NCBI GenBank assembly: GCA_905160935.1
Contig: CAJHZI010000496.1
Span: 506,001-570,000 of the forward strand
DNA from: Enchytraeus crypticus
Lineage: Eukaryota > Annelida > Clitellata > Enchytraeida > Enchytraeidae
Reading direction: 5' to 3'
Length of the DNA: 64,000 bases
This document shows positions 1 through 11,799 of the stretch, in pieces (the first letter of the stretch is position 1; each line of letters opens with the position of its first letter). Position numbers and translations under genes: made by a program. The notes under the pieces are model-generated. The model was not told where the DNA came from and made no database searches. It saw only the letters and a program-made list of their open reading frames with translations.

Positions 1-541
1 AGTTGTCTGCATAAGTTAATGAAATATAATAAAATATTTGATGTCTATTGAGCCAGTAATTGATTGATAATGAATTTATTAAGGAATTGCTCTTCTGAAG
101 CGACTCGTTACTGGACACTGCCGATCGACTCACCCTTGTTATATGAGACTCTATTGCGGACTGTTCGAGTGATTATTGTGATGCTGATGTTGCAAAATGA
201 CCTAGTCATCGATATCGGTTGATAAATTGTCAAAGTTTTCATGTTATTTTATTTTCTTTTAATTCGTCTATATTTACATCAAATAAAGAAATACTTATTT
301 TACAATAATCTGTGGCCTCTCTTGTTTTTAAAGTTTTATATGGTACTCGGTTTGTCAACTAGCAAAATTAAGTTTAACTGTTTTTGTTAAACAAGTTAGA
401 GTTCTGTTAAAAAATGTTTAATGTTGTTATATTAATATACTATTTATTATTTTTAATCACTCCATGATTTCGATACGACATCAGGATGTCTTAAATAACC
501 TAACTACCAGTAGTAGCCTACTCGTAAATATACATGTAGAT

Positions 542-545
<4 letters not shown>

Positions 546-578
<33 letters not shown>
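546..578. repeat. (TA)n microsatellite
   Basis: Pure TA dinucleotide tract directly beside a LINE 3' end. The 545 bases to its left show no gene or recognisable repeat. Confidence 0.95.
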
Positions 579-579
<1 letters not shown>

Positions 580-580
<1 letters not shown>

Positions 581-1258
581 TAGTGCACTGCCTACTGGCA
601 GGTCCATGGTACATAACGCCTCCACTCTTCTCTGTCTTCCGCCTTCCTCTTCATTTCCACATATGAGTGGGTCTTTAAATCATCTAACATACCTAATCTC
701 GGCCTGCCCCTGCCTCTTTTTCCTTCCATTCTACCTTCTATGACCTCTTTTAATAGACCTTCCCCCCTTAGAATGTGTCCTATCCATCTCTTCTTCCTAT
801 TTCTTAATACATTTATCAACTGTCTATCTGTGCCAACTCTCTCCAGGACTTCCTCATTTGTAACCTTTGAGTCCAGCTGATCCTCTCCATTCTTCTCCAA
901 ATCCACATTTCCAATGCCTCCAGTTTCCTAATATCTTCCTTTCTTAAGGTCCATGTTTCACATCCATACAATAACGTGGTCCAAACCTAAGTTTTCACTA
1001 TCTTTATCTTTGTGTCTTTCTTTAGACTTTTTGTTAATAGTTCTTTTCTACTACCAAAGGCCGTTTTGCTTGTGCAATCCTACTGCATATTTCTGTCTCA
1101 CATTTCCCATCATCGGTTATAGTATGACCCAAATATTTGAAACTCTTACCTGTTCCAATTTCGTACCATTTATTGTGATATTAACTTCACCTTTATTATT
1201 GGACACTCTCATAACCTTGGTCTTTTTTATATTAATCTTCATGCCATATCTTGGGCCG
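580..1258 (-). mobile_element. LINE family A, 3' part (RT C-terminus)
   Basis: Reading the minus strand gives the end of a non-LTR reverse transcriptase: a segment with 'INIKKTKVMRVSN' near 1230, then 'EEVLERVGTDRQLINVLRNR', 'RWIGHILRGEGLLKEVIEG' and '[16 protein letters not shown]', ending 'PWTCQ'. The last 105 residues (906-592) are open; upstream parts are interrupted. The copy is 5'-truncated next to a TA tract and ends in a hairpin (CTGCC/GGCAG) followed by GTGCACT. At least six other copies lie in the window. The motif order is typical of the widespread endonuclease-reverse transcriptase LINEs of animals; I do not assign a clade. Confidence 0.85.
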
Positions 1259-1259
1259 A

Positions 1260-1273
1260 ATATATATATATAT

Positions 1274-1352
<79 letters not shown>
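1260..1352. repeat. (TA)n microsatellite
   Basis: TA tract with a few interruptions at the 5' break of the adjacent LINE copy. The following 450 bases (1353-1820) show no gene. Confidence 0.95.
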
Positions 1353-1819
1353 TATTATACTTATAGATTTTGTAATTGGTGTAACATCAATTCAATCCAT
1401 TTCAAACTTTCTGCTCATCAGATGTAAGCAATCCAGTAGAGAATATTGAATGTTATAAACACTATCGGGAAAATGCATCGCGAAACTTGATCTATCTTAC
1501 TAACACTATTGGTTTCCAGATCTCTCGAGTAATCCATGATGTTTGCTTGCACTGCTGCCTTTATTTTACATCTCGGTGGGTCAGCCACCAAGCAACGTAA
1601 ACACTGACACGCGGGCTGCAGCAGAAAACTGAAAATCCGGCTTAAACCGGTTACACGAGCTGACGTAATGTCGCTAGGGTGTGACGTATGACAGTTGTCT
1701 GGAAGGATTTCTTTGTCGTCACTGATGGATGTAGTTCCACGTCTCAGTAAAAATCTGAAATACTAACAAAATAAATTAAATTTATGAATATTCTAATATA
1801 TAATTTATTTAGTAATATA

Positions 1820-2148
1820 AAACTTATTTAGAGGATTAGTTGGACTCAAAAAGCTACAAATGAGGAAGTTCTAGAGAGAGTTGGCACAGATAGACAGTTA
1901 ATAAATGTATTAAGAAATAGGAAGAAGAGTTGGATAGGACATATTCTAAGGGGGGAAGGTCTATTAAAGGAGGTCATATAAGGTAGAATGGAAGGAAAAA
2001 GAGGCAGGGGCAGGCCGAGATTAGGTATGTTAGATGATTTAAAGACCCACTCATATGTGAAAATGAAGAGGAAGGCGGAAGACAGAGGAGAGTGGTGACC
2101 TTATGTACCATGGACCTGCCAGTAGGCAGTGCACTAAGAGAGAGAGAA
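1820..2148 (+). mobile_element. LINE family A, 3' fragment
   Basis: Plus-strand copy of the same RT C-terminus and tail as at 580-1258, so the two copies face away from each other across about 560 bases. It encodes the 'EEVLERVGTDRQLINVLRNRKK' region and ends with the CTGCC-AGTA-GGCAG hairpin and a GA-rich tail. The reading frame is interrupted, for example by a TAA after 'LLKEVI'. Confidence 0.85.
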
Positions 2149-2299
2149 CTTATTTAACATGTACTGATTTTTTATATATGTGCACAATTTATATAAAAGA
2201 TATTATTTGTTAGTGTAGCCATTCTAACTCACATAGGCATACGCACGTCCAGCAATCTCTTCTAACAATTAAGTTATTTAGCTTATGAGTGACACGTTA

Positions 2300-2402
2300 T
2301 AGGGGATTAACTGGTGATATGATGTGGGACAGAGAGTATTGGAGAAAGTCTATTCGTATACCGACCCTAGTTAAACTAGGATTGAAGGGAAGATGATAAT
2401 GA
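2300..2402 (+). mobile_element. Dispersed repeat family B, 3' end with (GAT)n-like tail
   Basis: About 100 bases resembling 17,160-17,272 and the reverse strand of 30,440-30,545. Shared landmarks are 'GGACAGAGAG', then 'CGACCCTxGTTAAACTxGGAT' and a GATGAT-rich tail. A variable microsatellite tail at a fixed 3' end suggests a retroposed LINE or SINE. The clade is unknown. Confidence 0.6.
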
Positions 2403-2613
2403 TATGCTTATGAGTGGCAATAAATACAATTTTTGTTTTCTTTCCTCATATTATTAAATTACGAACACAGATAACGTGTAAAATCTTCCAAGAATTATAG
2501 AACTACAGTAATAATGTGAAATTAATTTTGGAAAAAACTTTCCAAGTATAACAGTAGCTCAATAATGTTAAGATTGAAGATTTAATACAAGGAGCTGTGG
2601 TATCTTTAATTAC

Positions 2614-5600
2614 CGATGACTCATCGGTTAGTTCCTTTCGCACGTGTCTACAAACGCCTTCTCTATCGCTCGTACACTTTCCCCTGTGACGCCATCTTTT
2701 CCCATCAACCGTCTGCTGCTTATCCTTGAATTCTCTCATACATCTCGTTGATACAGCATCATCAACGTGGTCGTCCTCTAACTGACCTTCAAATCCCATC
2801 GTCCAGTCATCAACGTCGAACTCACCGCTGAGGTTTTTCGTGAAGAAGTGCACTGCGGCAAACTGAAGGATGCTCGCGAGCACAAACCCGAAACACGTGC
2901 CCACGTAGTAGTCGAGAGCGGTAGAGTAGGAGACCCGAGGCAGATCTCGTCTGTTGTCGATACCCAGCAGCGTCATCGTTAGTACTGTCGTAATACCTGC
3001 ATCATTAGATCAGTATTGTTGTTATACCTGCATCAGTAGATCAATACTGTAGTTATACCTGCATCATTAGATCAATATTGTTGTTATACTTGCATCATCA
3101 GATCAATAAATATTCTTCTTGCAATTCATTAACGACTTCGGTAAGTTACTCGACCGCGGATCAGTAGGTGAGGGGTTCAAATCCTGGGCTCGCCCGTCAC
3201 TGACATCACTTTCGAGTGAGGAAACTGATGTTAACATTAGTTTTTTTAACTTTTTACAACCATCAGAATTTTTAATAAAACATGTTTTTACTTTGACACT
3301 AACCCAACGCTATGCGATCGGCTGTAGCTTCGCGGTTGATCCAGAACCCAACCCAAGAAATGATGACCAGCAGACAACTGGGCAAGTACACGTTGATGAC
3401 GAAGTAGCCCATGTGTCTTCTGAGCGTAAAGTTTACGCACAGGGCTGAAAAGTCTCCTGCTCAGTATTAGATATATCCAAAGTTATTTTTAGTATGATAA
3501 TAAATATCAAATAAATGTGGAAATTTAATATTGTATCATAATAATATTTGCTTATACTATTTTAATAATATATTAAGATAGGCCCTACTTTATAGTATAT
3601 TTAATAAAAGCTAAAGCTAATGTTAACGTCAGTTTCCTCACTCGAAAGCGATGTCAGTGACGGGCGAGCCCAGTATTTGAACCCCACATATACTGATCCG
3701 CGGTCGAATATTCTAATAGGTATGGATCTAGCGGCTTGTCTTCTTTATTTATCCTTAATTGCGAATATAAGTAATAGTACAGTAGAGTAATTTTATTACA
3801 AAACAAAACAAGACCAGCAAAACTGCTACTTCTAATTGAGTTATAACAATTAAATTTCTAATAATCAGCACATCAATAGGTCACTCAATGCATTTGCAAT
3901 GGCGGCTTAACTACAATACTTGATATACCGGATGTGACGTCACCTATTTCACTATGCCGCTCTGCCATTGCGAAGATTAGGCTGCCTTCTTATTTTAAAC
4001 GAATATAGAGCAATTGATCAAAACATTAATTAAATCCGAATTGTCTGGTAATCTGTGTAATCACTGATTTCACAGATTTATCTGACAATTCGGATCTGAT
4101 AGGCAATTTACTGCTTTAAATTTTTCGGCTTTTAAAAGTGTTTTCTCAATTTGTAAAAAGTAAATTTAGGCCTAATTGATTGAGGAAAACGAAAATCACA
4201 TTTTATTAAAAAAACCTAAGAAATTCTAATTTTCAAGAACTCTAACACTATATCAAGGTTTGTTAAGGCACGGTTTTTTACGAAAGATACCTTTTTAGAT
4301 TTATTGACTGTAGTGTAACAACAGCAACAACAACAGAATTAGAGTGCTACTGTCGTCCATGACAATATTGAGCACTATGATACCAAATGTATAAACTATA
4401 TTGAACATGACATCAGGTGGTGAGCGTAATATAAATCATGGACCTGACTTTTTACGTTATATAGTGTACGATATTGATTAAAGACCTCTCGAAGGGTTAT
4501 GGAACGTTTCTGCATAATGCGGTGTGCCAATGAGATCGAACTGTGAAAGAGCCATGTCTGAGGCGATCTTGATTGAGTTCTTGTTGCCGTGTGTCCACTT
4601 GTATAACACGTCTCCTGCAGAGTAACCATCTGAAAGTGGTAACACTGGATTGATTGCAATTTAATATAAAATAATAAATTATTATTAAGCTTCTTTCGTT
4701 ATACATGTCGATGGATAGCCGACCTTAATGTTCAAGTTCCTATCTAATCCCCTCCTTGTCAACTCCGAGTAGAGATTAACGGCACGCTAAACGAAAAATT
4801 TTTCGTTATACATGTATGATATTTCGTGTAATCAGAGTGCTATATGGGATAAATAAATTTAACCTTTGTCAATGTGATGATACCCCGTGTTGTGCTCGGG
4901 TGTTTGGACCACTGCAGAATAGGGCAACCGCAAAACAATCTGCCGCGTGTACGTAAGAGGCGACTAAAGGCAGGAGTTGAGGATGGCAAGAGGGGACCCA
5001 CCTCACCATGAAATATTTTCCCCCAGGATTAAATGATAATTAATCCACCTAATTGAGGAAGGCAAAGGGAAACCACCTCAGAAGCCATATTTTTCTCAAG
5101 CTATAGGCTATATAAGGTATAGATAAGGCAGAGACTTTGTGAAGGGATTAACTTGTTGATCTAAGGAGTGCTCTTATGGAGAGAGAAAGCAGACTTTGAG
5201 TATGAATATGTACCTTGAACCTGCCAATTGGCAGAGCACTGAAGAAGAGAATGTGAGGATTAGTATAATTTGATTGTTAAGGAAGTATGTCAACGAACTA
5301 TCACGTGTTCATAGCAAACAAGCACCATTACTTATACTTTTATTTTATAAAGATTAAACGTAAGAAGCAGATTAAACATAACTATAAATGCCTGCATAGC
5401 CTCTCTTCTAAATATGAAAATGTACATTTCATCTAGTACATGGCTACAGGCCGATAGTAATTTAACGCATCAGTTCTTGAGCATCGTGCAGTAAATTCAC
5501 TGCTCAGAAAGAAAATGAAGGTATTTGTCGACTTTCTAACTTAGTTTCAAACGTAACTAGGCGTAGCTAAGTCTTCAGTGCTCCGATAAAGAAAACTCAA

Positions 5601-8600
5601 TCATTGCCAGTTTGCAGCCGGTCGTTGAAGAAATTCTCGAGACCAATTTAATTATAGCGCCTGACTTGGTTTCGTACAATGTCGCTATCAAATAGAGGGA
5701 CTTAATCACGAACATGTAATACCCCCTCCCCTTTCCCACTCGTACGGAGCTTATTTCTGGACTGCTCTGGACATCATATTAGTGGTAGACGTATTCAAGA
5801 GTTTCAAGCTTGGGGGGAGAGGAATGCGGGTGATACTAAGAAACTCGGGGATAAATATGCCGATATAATTATGCATGTATGTTTCTTCCAGTTCTTGGAA
5901 GACCGGCTGTTGACAGTTTAGGAAGGAAAAATCCCAGGGTGATGGAAGGTTATTCTTAAATCCGCGCCGGCTGCAATTGATGCGCCATCAAAAGGCAGCG
6001 ATTACTAATAACCATGGAGAGGAAGGAGGAAATGGTTTTAAACAAGCATCTGTGCTTCCTGACCCAGTGTGCCGTTATGCTACATGTATGTTATTTCGAG
6101 TCGATTTGGGGGGCTGCTTTTGAGAGAATAATCCTGTACTTTGGGGGCAGCTGCTTTCATACTACCCCGTCCCCTGGAATTATGCTACAGCATCCTAGTT
6201 CTCGTCGAGTAGAATACTTGGCGTTTCCATCACGCTCAATGATTTTACTTATTAGCCCTTCAAGATAACTCTCTCTTTACAACATTCTGCCTTGCTATCT
6301 ATAGCATCCTAACATAGCATTACAGTAATTCATAGCATCTGTTTCTTTATGACAGGAAAAATGTCTTATGCGGTGGAACAGATTACAATTATATTTGACA
6401 TTACTTTATAACATTACATAATTTATCATTCTATTACATCTCTACATTAACTCGTTTTGTTTCTATTTTAATCAAGTTTAGGACTTCCATTTCATTATGT
6501 TATACCATTAATTTTATAGCATGACTGATAATATAGGAAGTGAACTATCTATATTTAGGCCTTGATTATAAAAGTATTAAAACTATTATAACATAAAATT
6601 GTAAATACGTACGACTTCCAAATTTGAGAGGACATGTTTGTGTATCCATTGGGAATGCTTGAAGATGCATTGGACAGCTTGCCTTTATAGTAAGCCTACA
6701 GAACACACAAGTGCAAGTTTTCATAGAGCACATTGAGACTCCCGAGTCCTGAATTAACTTTGTCCACTATCAGCTTCTGTACTCGGTCTGCTGTCAAAAA
6801 CGGATGTAAAATCGGATACAGATAATTCCTCTCCAGGTAATTCATATCTTTGAAGTACTAATATCAACTCGTAGAAGAATATAATAATAATTCATAGACC
6901 ATGACAAATGCAATTTAATGATTACTAATAATAATAATGATAATTAATATGAATAATGATATTAATGATAAACACAATGTATATAGTATTTACTATACTT
7001 TTATTTTATCATAAATATAGGCCCTATCAGAATAAGAGTTTATTATATGTAGTAAAAATAAGACCCTAGGTATTGACTATCGAAGATGTCGGTGTTATGC
7101 ATCACCTCTACATGTAATTGCAAAAAGACATTTTGCTCAATGAATAGCAGTAGTAGGTTGTTTAATACAAGCAGTATGTGCGGGGTTCAAATCCTGGGCT
7201 CGCCCGTCACTGACATCGCTTTCAAGTGTGGTTACTGACGTTAACTTTAGCTTTACCAGCTGTTTTAATTTGTATCTATAAATTTTCCTGTTAATTTTGG
7301 CAGATTACTGAATGAAATTGAGAAATTTTTAAGACTAATAGTCTTTCAGACGAATAACACTGAAAAAAACTGCTATGGAAAAAAATTTTAATATTAAAAC
7401 TAATTAGCATCAGCTGGTCTGTACGTGCTTTTGAATTTTGTACAAGTGAGTACATCATAAGATGTAAGATATGCTATACGTGCTTTTGAAGACTACGAGA
7501 GAAATAGGTTGAAAAGCAATCTTAAACTATTTCTGATTTTACTGACATTGTACATGACCGCAGACGAGAAAGGCGTATTTTCTATTTCTCTCGCGCAGCT
7601 TGAGCGGTGTCTGGTGTCGAAAATAAACTAAGTCAAATCGACGACCCTTGACTGACAACTACTCAGTCAATGCTTTTTTCGGAAGTCTGCCATACTCGAA
7701 TTCCTTGTATCATTTACTAAGGCGGTCTTAGGGTCTCTGCACACGTAACGTTTAGAGAAGTATTTAAATAATTCTTTTTACTGTTTGATCATCGGGTTAA
7801 TTTAATGCTAATTTGGTTTCAGCATGTTTAATGCAATCATTTTCGGCCTAGTCGCCTTGCATAAAAAATAAACAGACTTTAGCATTGATTTATTGATTAA
7901 TTGATTGACATTACAAACTGATCGACATTCTTCTTACTGACTGATTGATTGTTTGAGTAAATACTTGAATAACGTAATAGTTTGATTCGATTCATCGACT
8001 GATTGATTCCACAGCACACATGTCTTCTTTTAGAGATGCTGGTATTGCACCCACCTCATGCTGTATAGGATTCGCCCATCCCTATGAATGCGCAGAAGTT
8101 TGTTGGGAGTGGTAACCGTGTGGAGATAGGAACGCCGGCCATTGTAAAAGTTCGTATCCGGCTTCCAGATTCTGTCTAGCATCCTCACGCTGACCGGAAG
8201 ACGATTAAGACTTCCGTTGAACTCCAGTCGTTTGTCCACCCAGCTCTGTCGGAAATAGCAGTCCATCTGATACTCCTACAGTAGAATAAAATAAAATAAA
8301 AATAAAATAAATATAGTATAAAATAAATATAGTAAACTAAAATAAATGATACTCTTATAAAATAAAATAATATTCAGACATCTTAACTTTGATTAAATTA
8401 AGGCAGAACTAGATGAACGTAAGGCCTAGATGAACCACCCGAGAACTCCAAGCATTCGAAGGGGGCGTCTACTACATACACAACAGCTTAGGAAAAATAA
8501 TGTGAAGTAAAATAATGTTAAAGCCGCCTCGAAGACCACTTCTTGTCTAGCCATGGCTTTAAGATATTGGTTTAAAAAATTAAGGTGAAACAATAACTAC

Positions 8601-10411
8601 AAGTTTTAAGCATATTGTCAAGTTTTAAAACGAAATCTTTAGCTGTGTTAAATGAATTAAAATTAGATTTTAACTTAAAAACTACTGTATATCGCGTCTT
8701 CACTTTGTAGCACACATATAGACGTAGGCCCATAATAAAGAAAATTTAGAATTTTAATTGGGTCATCTATTGCGTTGATGTAAATGTGGGTTTGTTTATG
8801 CTATTTGTGTAGTTTACCGAATTCCATTAAAATATAGATCTAAATATTATGTAGTATCATAAATATTAGCTCTAAATAGGCTTTATAATTTCTATATTGT
8901 TACTTTTCTTACCATATCTATATCAGAAATAGGTCCCATACTTCTGATGTTGAGATTTACGTCAACTGTAATAGGTTCGCCTGAAAATGTATTACAGAAT
9001 TGAATAACAAATGTTTAGAAATTGACTGTAAGACATTTGCTACTAATACTAATAGTCACGGAGTAGAAGGAAACTGGTTACTTATTAACCTTGGAGAGGA
9101 ACGAAATAACGAAAACTACGAAAACATACACTACGCTAGAAAAACTCTGAATCACATGCGGTATGACATGTGCGATATGAACAAAAAAGTAACGAATGAG
9201 TTGCATAGGAAAAACCGCACGAAAATGAACGCGAGAGTTTCACGCTTTCTACTTACTGCGCGGTACCATTCGCTTGGTCCATGTTGCACAATGTGTTTTC
9301 ATTAGCATGGTTTATATAAATCTCCATCATAATTTAAACACAGGCGCATGATTCAGCAAATGTAAATCATAATTCTAATAATAAAATTAAACACAGATAA
9401 TAAATGGCGCACAGATCAATTCCTCAGATACATGTATAAGTCACATGACAAAAATGAGCTATTAAAAGATATTTGAAGTGAAATATAGCAATATAATTTC
9501 GAGATCTAATAATAGAATCAGATATTTACAGTATTGTATTTGCAGATTTATTCTATAACAATTTTGCTGTAGTTCTATTCAATACTATTTGATTATTGTA
9601 ATTCTAGATAATTCAATAAACGATCACAGAGCCACAGATTCTTATCCAAGGTCACTACAAGGTCACTACAAGGTCACTACAAGGTCATTACAAGGTCACT
9701 GATTGTGTAAAGGACTGTGTGATGTTTTACGTGATAACGTGATACTATACCCTCGCTATCAATACATGTTAGACTTACTTTCATCCCGTTCTAGCTGCAT
9801 AATAGCTTATATAACAAATCGAAATTCAATGTGTGTATAAAACGTCAAATTGTAGGCATATTTCTCGAAAAGCTTTCAATGAAGGCAATATAAGTCTTGA
9901 AGTTCATAATATCAATCGTCAGTCTTTAATCTAATTTATGCTGCACTAGCTTACCCAAAACGTCTTGTTTGCTTTCGGAATGTGAAAATTATGGCTTCAG
10001 GGGTGGTTTGCCAATGCTTACATCTGTTAAATTTTAGTCATTTATTGTAGTACACACAGTAAAGTAGGGATCAGTTGGGCACTAACTTGTATAGAATCCA
10101 GGCAGCAATATTTTGTATGATGTATTACATAAGAAATTGATTACTTTTTGGGCTCTACGACTGTATTAGCAAAGCTACACATTTTAATTAAACTTACCAC
10201 AGGACAGTATAGGTAAGTATCATACAAGAAGATTCTACCTTGGAATCCTGGTCTGAGGCGACTGTCGTATCCTGTTAGTAGTTTATCCAGGATTTCAGAG
10301 GCATGCTCGAGGAAGCTTCCGTTCTTTCCAGTGTCCAGTACCTTCGAAGTTCTGTCCCTGACCTTGACATTCACTTTATTTCTCGCTGCATGACCTTGAG
10401 TGATGATGTAG
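2614..10411 (-). CDS. GABA-A-type Cys-loop receptor subunit (GRD/CG8916-like), partial
   Basis: Pentameric ligand-gated channel subunit of neuronal or muscle membranes. Exons in gene order: 10411-10239, 8980-8913, 8275-8055, 6695-6613, 4629-4486, 3444-3304, 2996-2614; every intron phase agrees. Translation shows '[16 protein letters not shown]' (N-domain), 'YFRQSW' (loop D), '[16 protein letters not shown]' (loop A), the 15-residue Cys-loop [15 protein letters not shown], 'GSHGY' (loop B), '[10 protein letters not shown]' (start of M1), '[13 protein letters not shown]' (M1-M2), '[18 protein letters not shown]' (M2 end) and M3 '[18 protein letters not shown]'. Exon sizes 68, 221 and 83 equal those of vertebrate GABA-A genes. 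The first exon (signal peptide) was not found. M4 is absent, so it probably lies left of the window. The 4486 donor (GTCTTT) is weak; the 2614 donor is inferred. A glycine- or other amine-gated relative is possible. Confidence 0.9.
2981..3104 (-). repeat. 31-bp tandem array built on a splice acceptor and exon start
   Basis: Four exact-length 31-bp units (2981-3011, 3012-3042, 3043-3073, 3074-3104). The first unit holds the first 16 coding bases of the receptor's M2-M3 exon plus its AG acceptor. The others repeat that block with a few changes. In gene orientation each unit reads GATCTxxTGATGCAG followed by a copy of the exon start. AG is kept in units 1-3 and lost in unit 4. A transcript using the unit-2 acceptor would meet a TAA after seven codons. 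Confidence 0.9.
3130..3246 (+). mobile_element. tRNA-derived SINE copy
   Basis: Member of a family with seven copies in the window. It has a tRNA-like head (GGTAAG.. TTCGACCGCGGATCAG), a pol III B box GGGTTCAAATCC, then a tail 'CGCCCGTCACTGACATCRCT', 'TTCGAGTGAGGAAACTGA' and 'GTTAACATTAG'. It lies in the receptor intron between the M1-M2 and M2-M3 exons. Confidence 0.75.
3611..3710 (-). mobile_element. tRNA-derived SINE copy
   Basis: Reverse-strand copy of the family at 3130-3246, only about 365 bases away in the next intron. B box reads as 'TTTGAACCCC' on the plus strand. The 5' head is cut after the TTCGACCGCGG segment. Confidence 0.75.
4305..4385 (-). mobile_element. LINE (L2/CR1-like) 3'-UTR tail fragment
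   Basis: Short match to the 3' end of the LINE at 42,855-45,288: AAC-rich tail, then 'AGAGTGCTACTGTCGTC' and 'TGACAATATTGAGCACTAT'. No coding part is present. It lies in the receptor intron between the Cys-loop exon and the M1-M2 exon. Confidence 0.6.
4880..5250 (+). mobile_element. Dispersed repeat family C, long copy
   Basis: About 370 bases also present inverted at 35,505-35,865 and partly at 56,300-56,425. Landmarks: 'GTGTTGTGCTCGGGTGT', 'GTACGTAAGAGGCGACTAA', 'GAGGTGGTTT' (reverse) and 'TTAACTTGTTGATCTAAGGA'. The 3' end 'ACCTGCCAATTGGCAG' plus 'AGCACT' matches the terminal hairpin of LINE family A, so this may be a SINE using that LINE, or a LINE UTR derivative. No open frame is seen. 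Confidence 0.65.
7170..7260 (+). mobile_element. tRNA-derived SINE copy (5'-truncated)
   Basis: Retains the B-box region GGGTTCAAATCC and the family tail through 'GTTAACTTTAGCTTTACCAGC'. The tRNA-like head is missing. It is in an intron of the receptor gene. Confidence 0.7.
7885..8010. repeat. GATT/GACT-rich degenerate tandem repeat
   Basis: Irregular repeats of GATTGATT and GACTGATT about 40 bases downstream (gene sense) of the receptor's loop-D exon. Low-complexity intron sequence with no sign of coding. Confidence 0.6.
8281..8372. repeat. AATAAA-type AT-rich tandem repeat abutting a splice acceptor
   Basis: Repeats of AAAATAAAAT and AAATATAGTA start about five bases upstream (gene sense) of the 221-nt exon's acceptor AG, and supply its T-rich tract on the minus strand. 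Confidence 0.7.
9648..9699 (+). repeat. 11-bp repeat carrying five AAGGTCA half-sites
   Basis: Five head-to-tail copies of AAGGTCACTAC (fourth copy ATTAC). AAGGTCA is the extended half-site bound by several nuclear receptors, and the AGGTCA cores are spaced by five bases (DR5). It lies in an intron of the receptor gene. Regulatory function is unproven. Confidence 0.75.
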
Positions 10412-11780
10412 CTAAACAGAATTGTTCAGGGGTGCACATGTGCATTGTGATATAATAGTAATATGAGTGGTATATGGATCTAAATTGTGTCAGATGAGTG
10501 AAATCAAATAGCATTTGATATGGTCGACCACGATTCATAAGGATCACGTGATCAAGCCGGTACACTGCATAGTGTGTTTTCATGAGACGACCAAATGCTT
10601 AAATACTGTTATGAGATGAATGATGCACCTGTTTAAGGTTATGTGATTTTTCGAAATGGGCATCGGCTGCTTTTCTCAGTTATCACCATCTTCCCTTGTA
10701 TCCTCAGTTTAGCTAGGGAGGGGGTTGCTTTTCTCAGTATTTGCACCAATCGAGTTCAGGTAACAATTTAATTTAGCCGTTGTCTAGTGTTTTAAAATAC
10801 GCATCATAATTGAAAATAAACCTGACTGTTGCCGACCGAAAAAAATTCATAACCACGTTTTAAAGTCTAATCCCACTGAATTAAAAAGCAATTATTGTGT
10901 AATTATCTGTTTTATACAGTAGGTTTCTTCCAATGAAGCCGATTTTTTTTACTCTTTTTAAAACGGGCATAAATAAATTATTTAAGTCAACTTACCTGAT
11001 GTTCAGTAAAAGGAATGAAATCAGGTAATTTAAGAATCCGTTCATATCCATGCAGCAAGTATCCGTTCATTTCCATGGGGCATATCCGTTCATATGATCA
11101 TATCCATGCAGTAAGTGTTCATTTGACGCAAATTATATCGTTATCAACATTATTAATGTAGAGAAACATTTCGAAGTTTCACTGTTTATATCGTAAACAA
11201 CAAGTAGCTTCAGTTTTGCCTGTTGTGAAAGCGACACAGAGAAAACTGATCGTTTAATTAGTAAAATCAATTAAATAATCGATTTTAAAATAATTGAAAT
11301 GACACTTTTACAAAAGGCTAGGTTTATTGATGTAGACCAACGACTCGAGTATAGCATAGGCTTACTAATCCTGTTCAAGTTGTTCCTATGACATCATTGT
11401 GAGATGATTAAATTGTAGCTAAACCAAATGTTGTGATATTCCGTACTGTTTGTAATTTAACGCTGAGTAGCATTTACAAAACCTCCGAAAGTATTTTGCG
11501 ATCATTAGATCAGGCAGTATGCCAAATGTGAGCAGTGAGATCTGATTCAGCTCAAGATGAGTGAAGCAATTATGTGAAATGACAGACTCGAGCAGAATGT
11601 ATCTTCATCTAATTTAAGAGCGCTGCTCTCAAATTTATCATGCGTAAGCCGTCACAGAAGAATTGAGATTTTTTAAATTAAAAGTTAAGAAATACGATAA
11701 TATTGTCCTAATACGTTTAATTTCAATTATTCGAAGCCTACGAAACGATAGGTTAGGCTCTCCGACTCCGAAGTGTACAC
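10412..11780. other. No gene seen; region upstream of the first located receptor exon
   Basis: About 1.4 kb AT-rich sequence. The missing signal-peptide exon of the minus-strand receptor could lie here or further right, but I found no exon with a signal peptide and fitting phase. Short tandem duplicates of 'CCGTTCAT..CCATG' occur near 11,040-11,105. Confidence 0.4.
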
Positions 11781-11799
11781 GAAGGGCAACACTTGGTGT

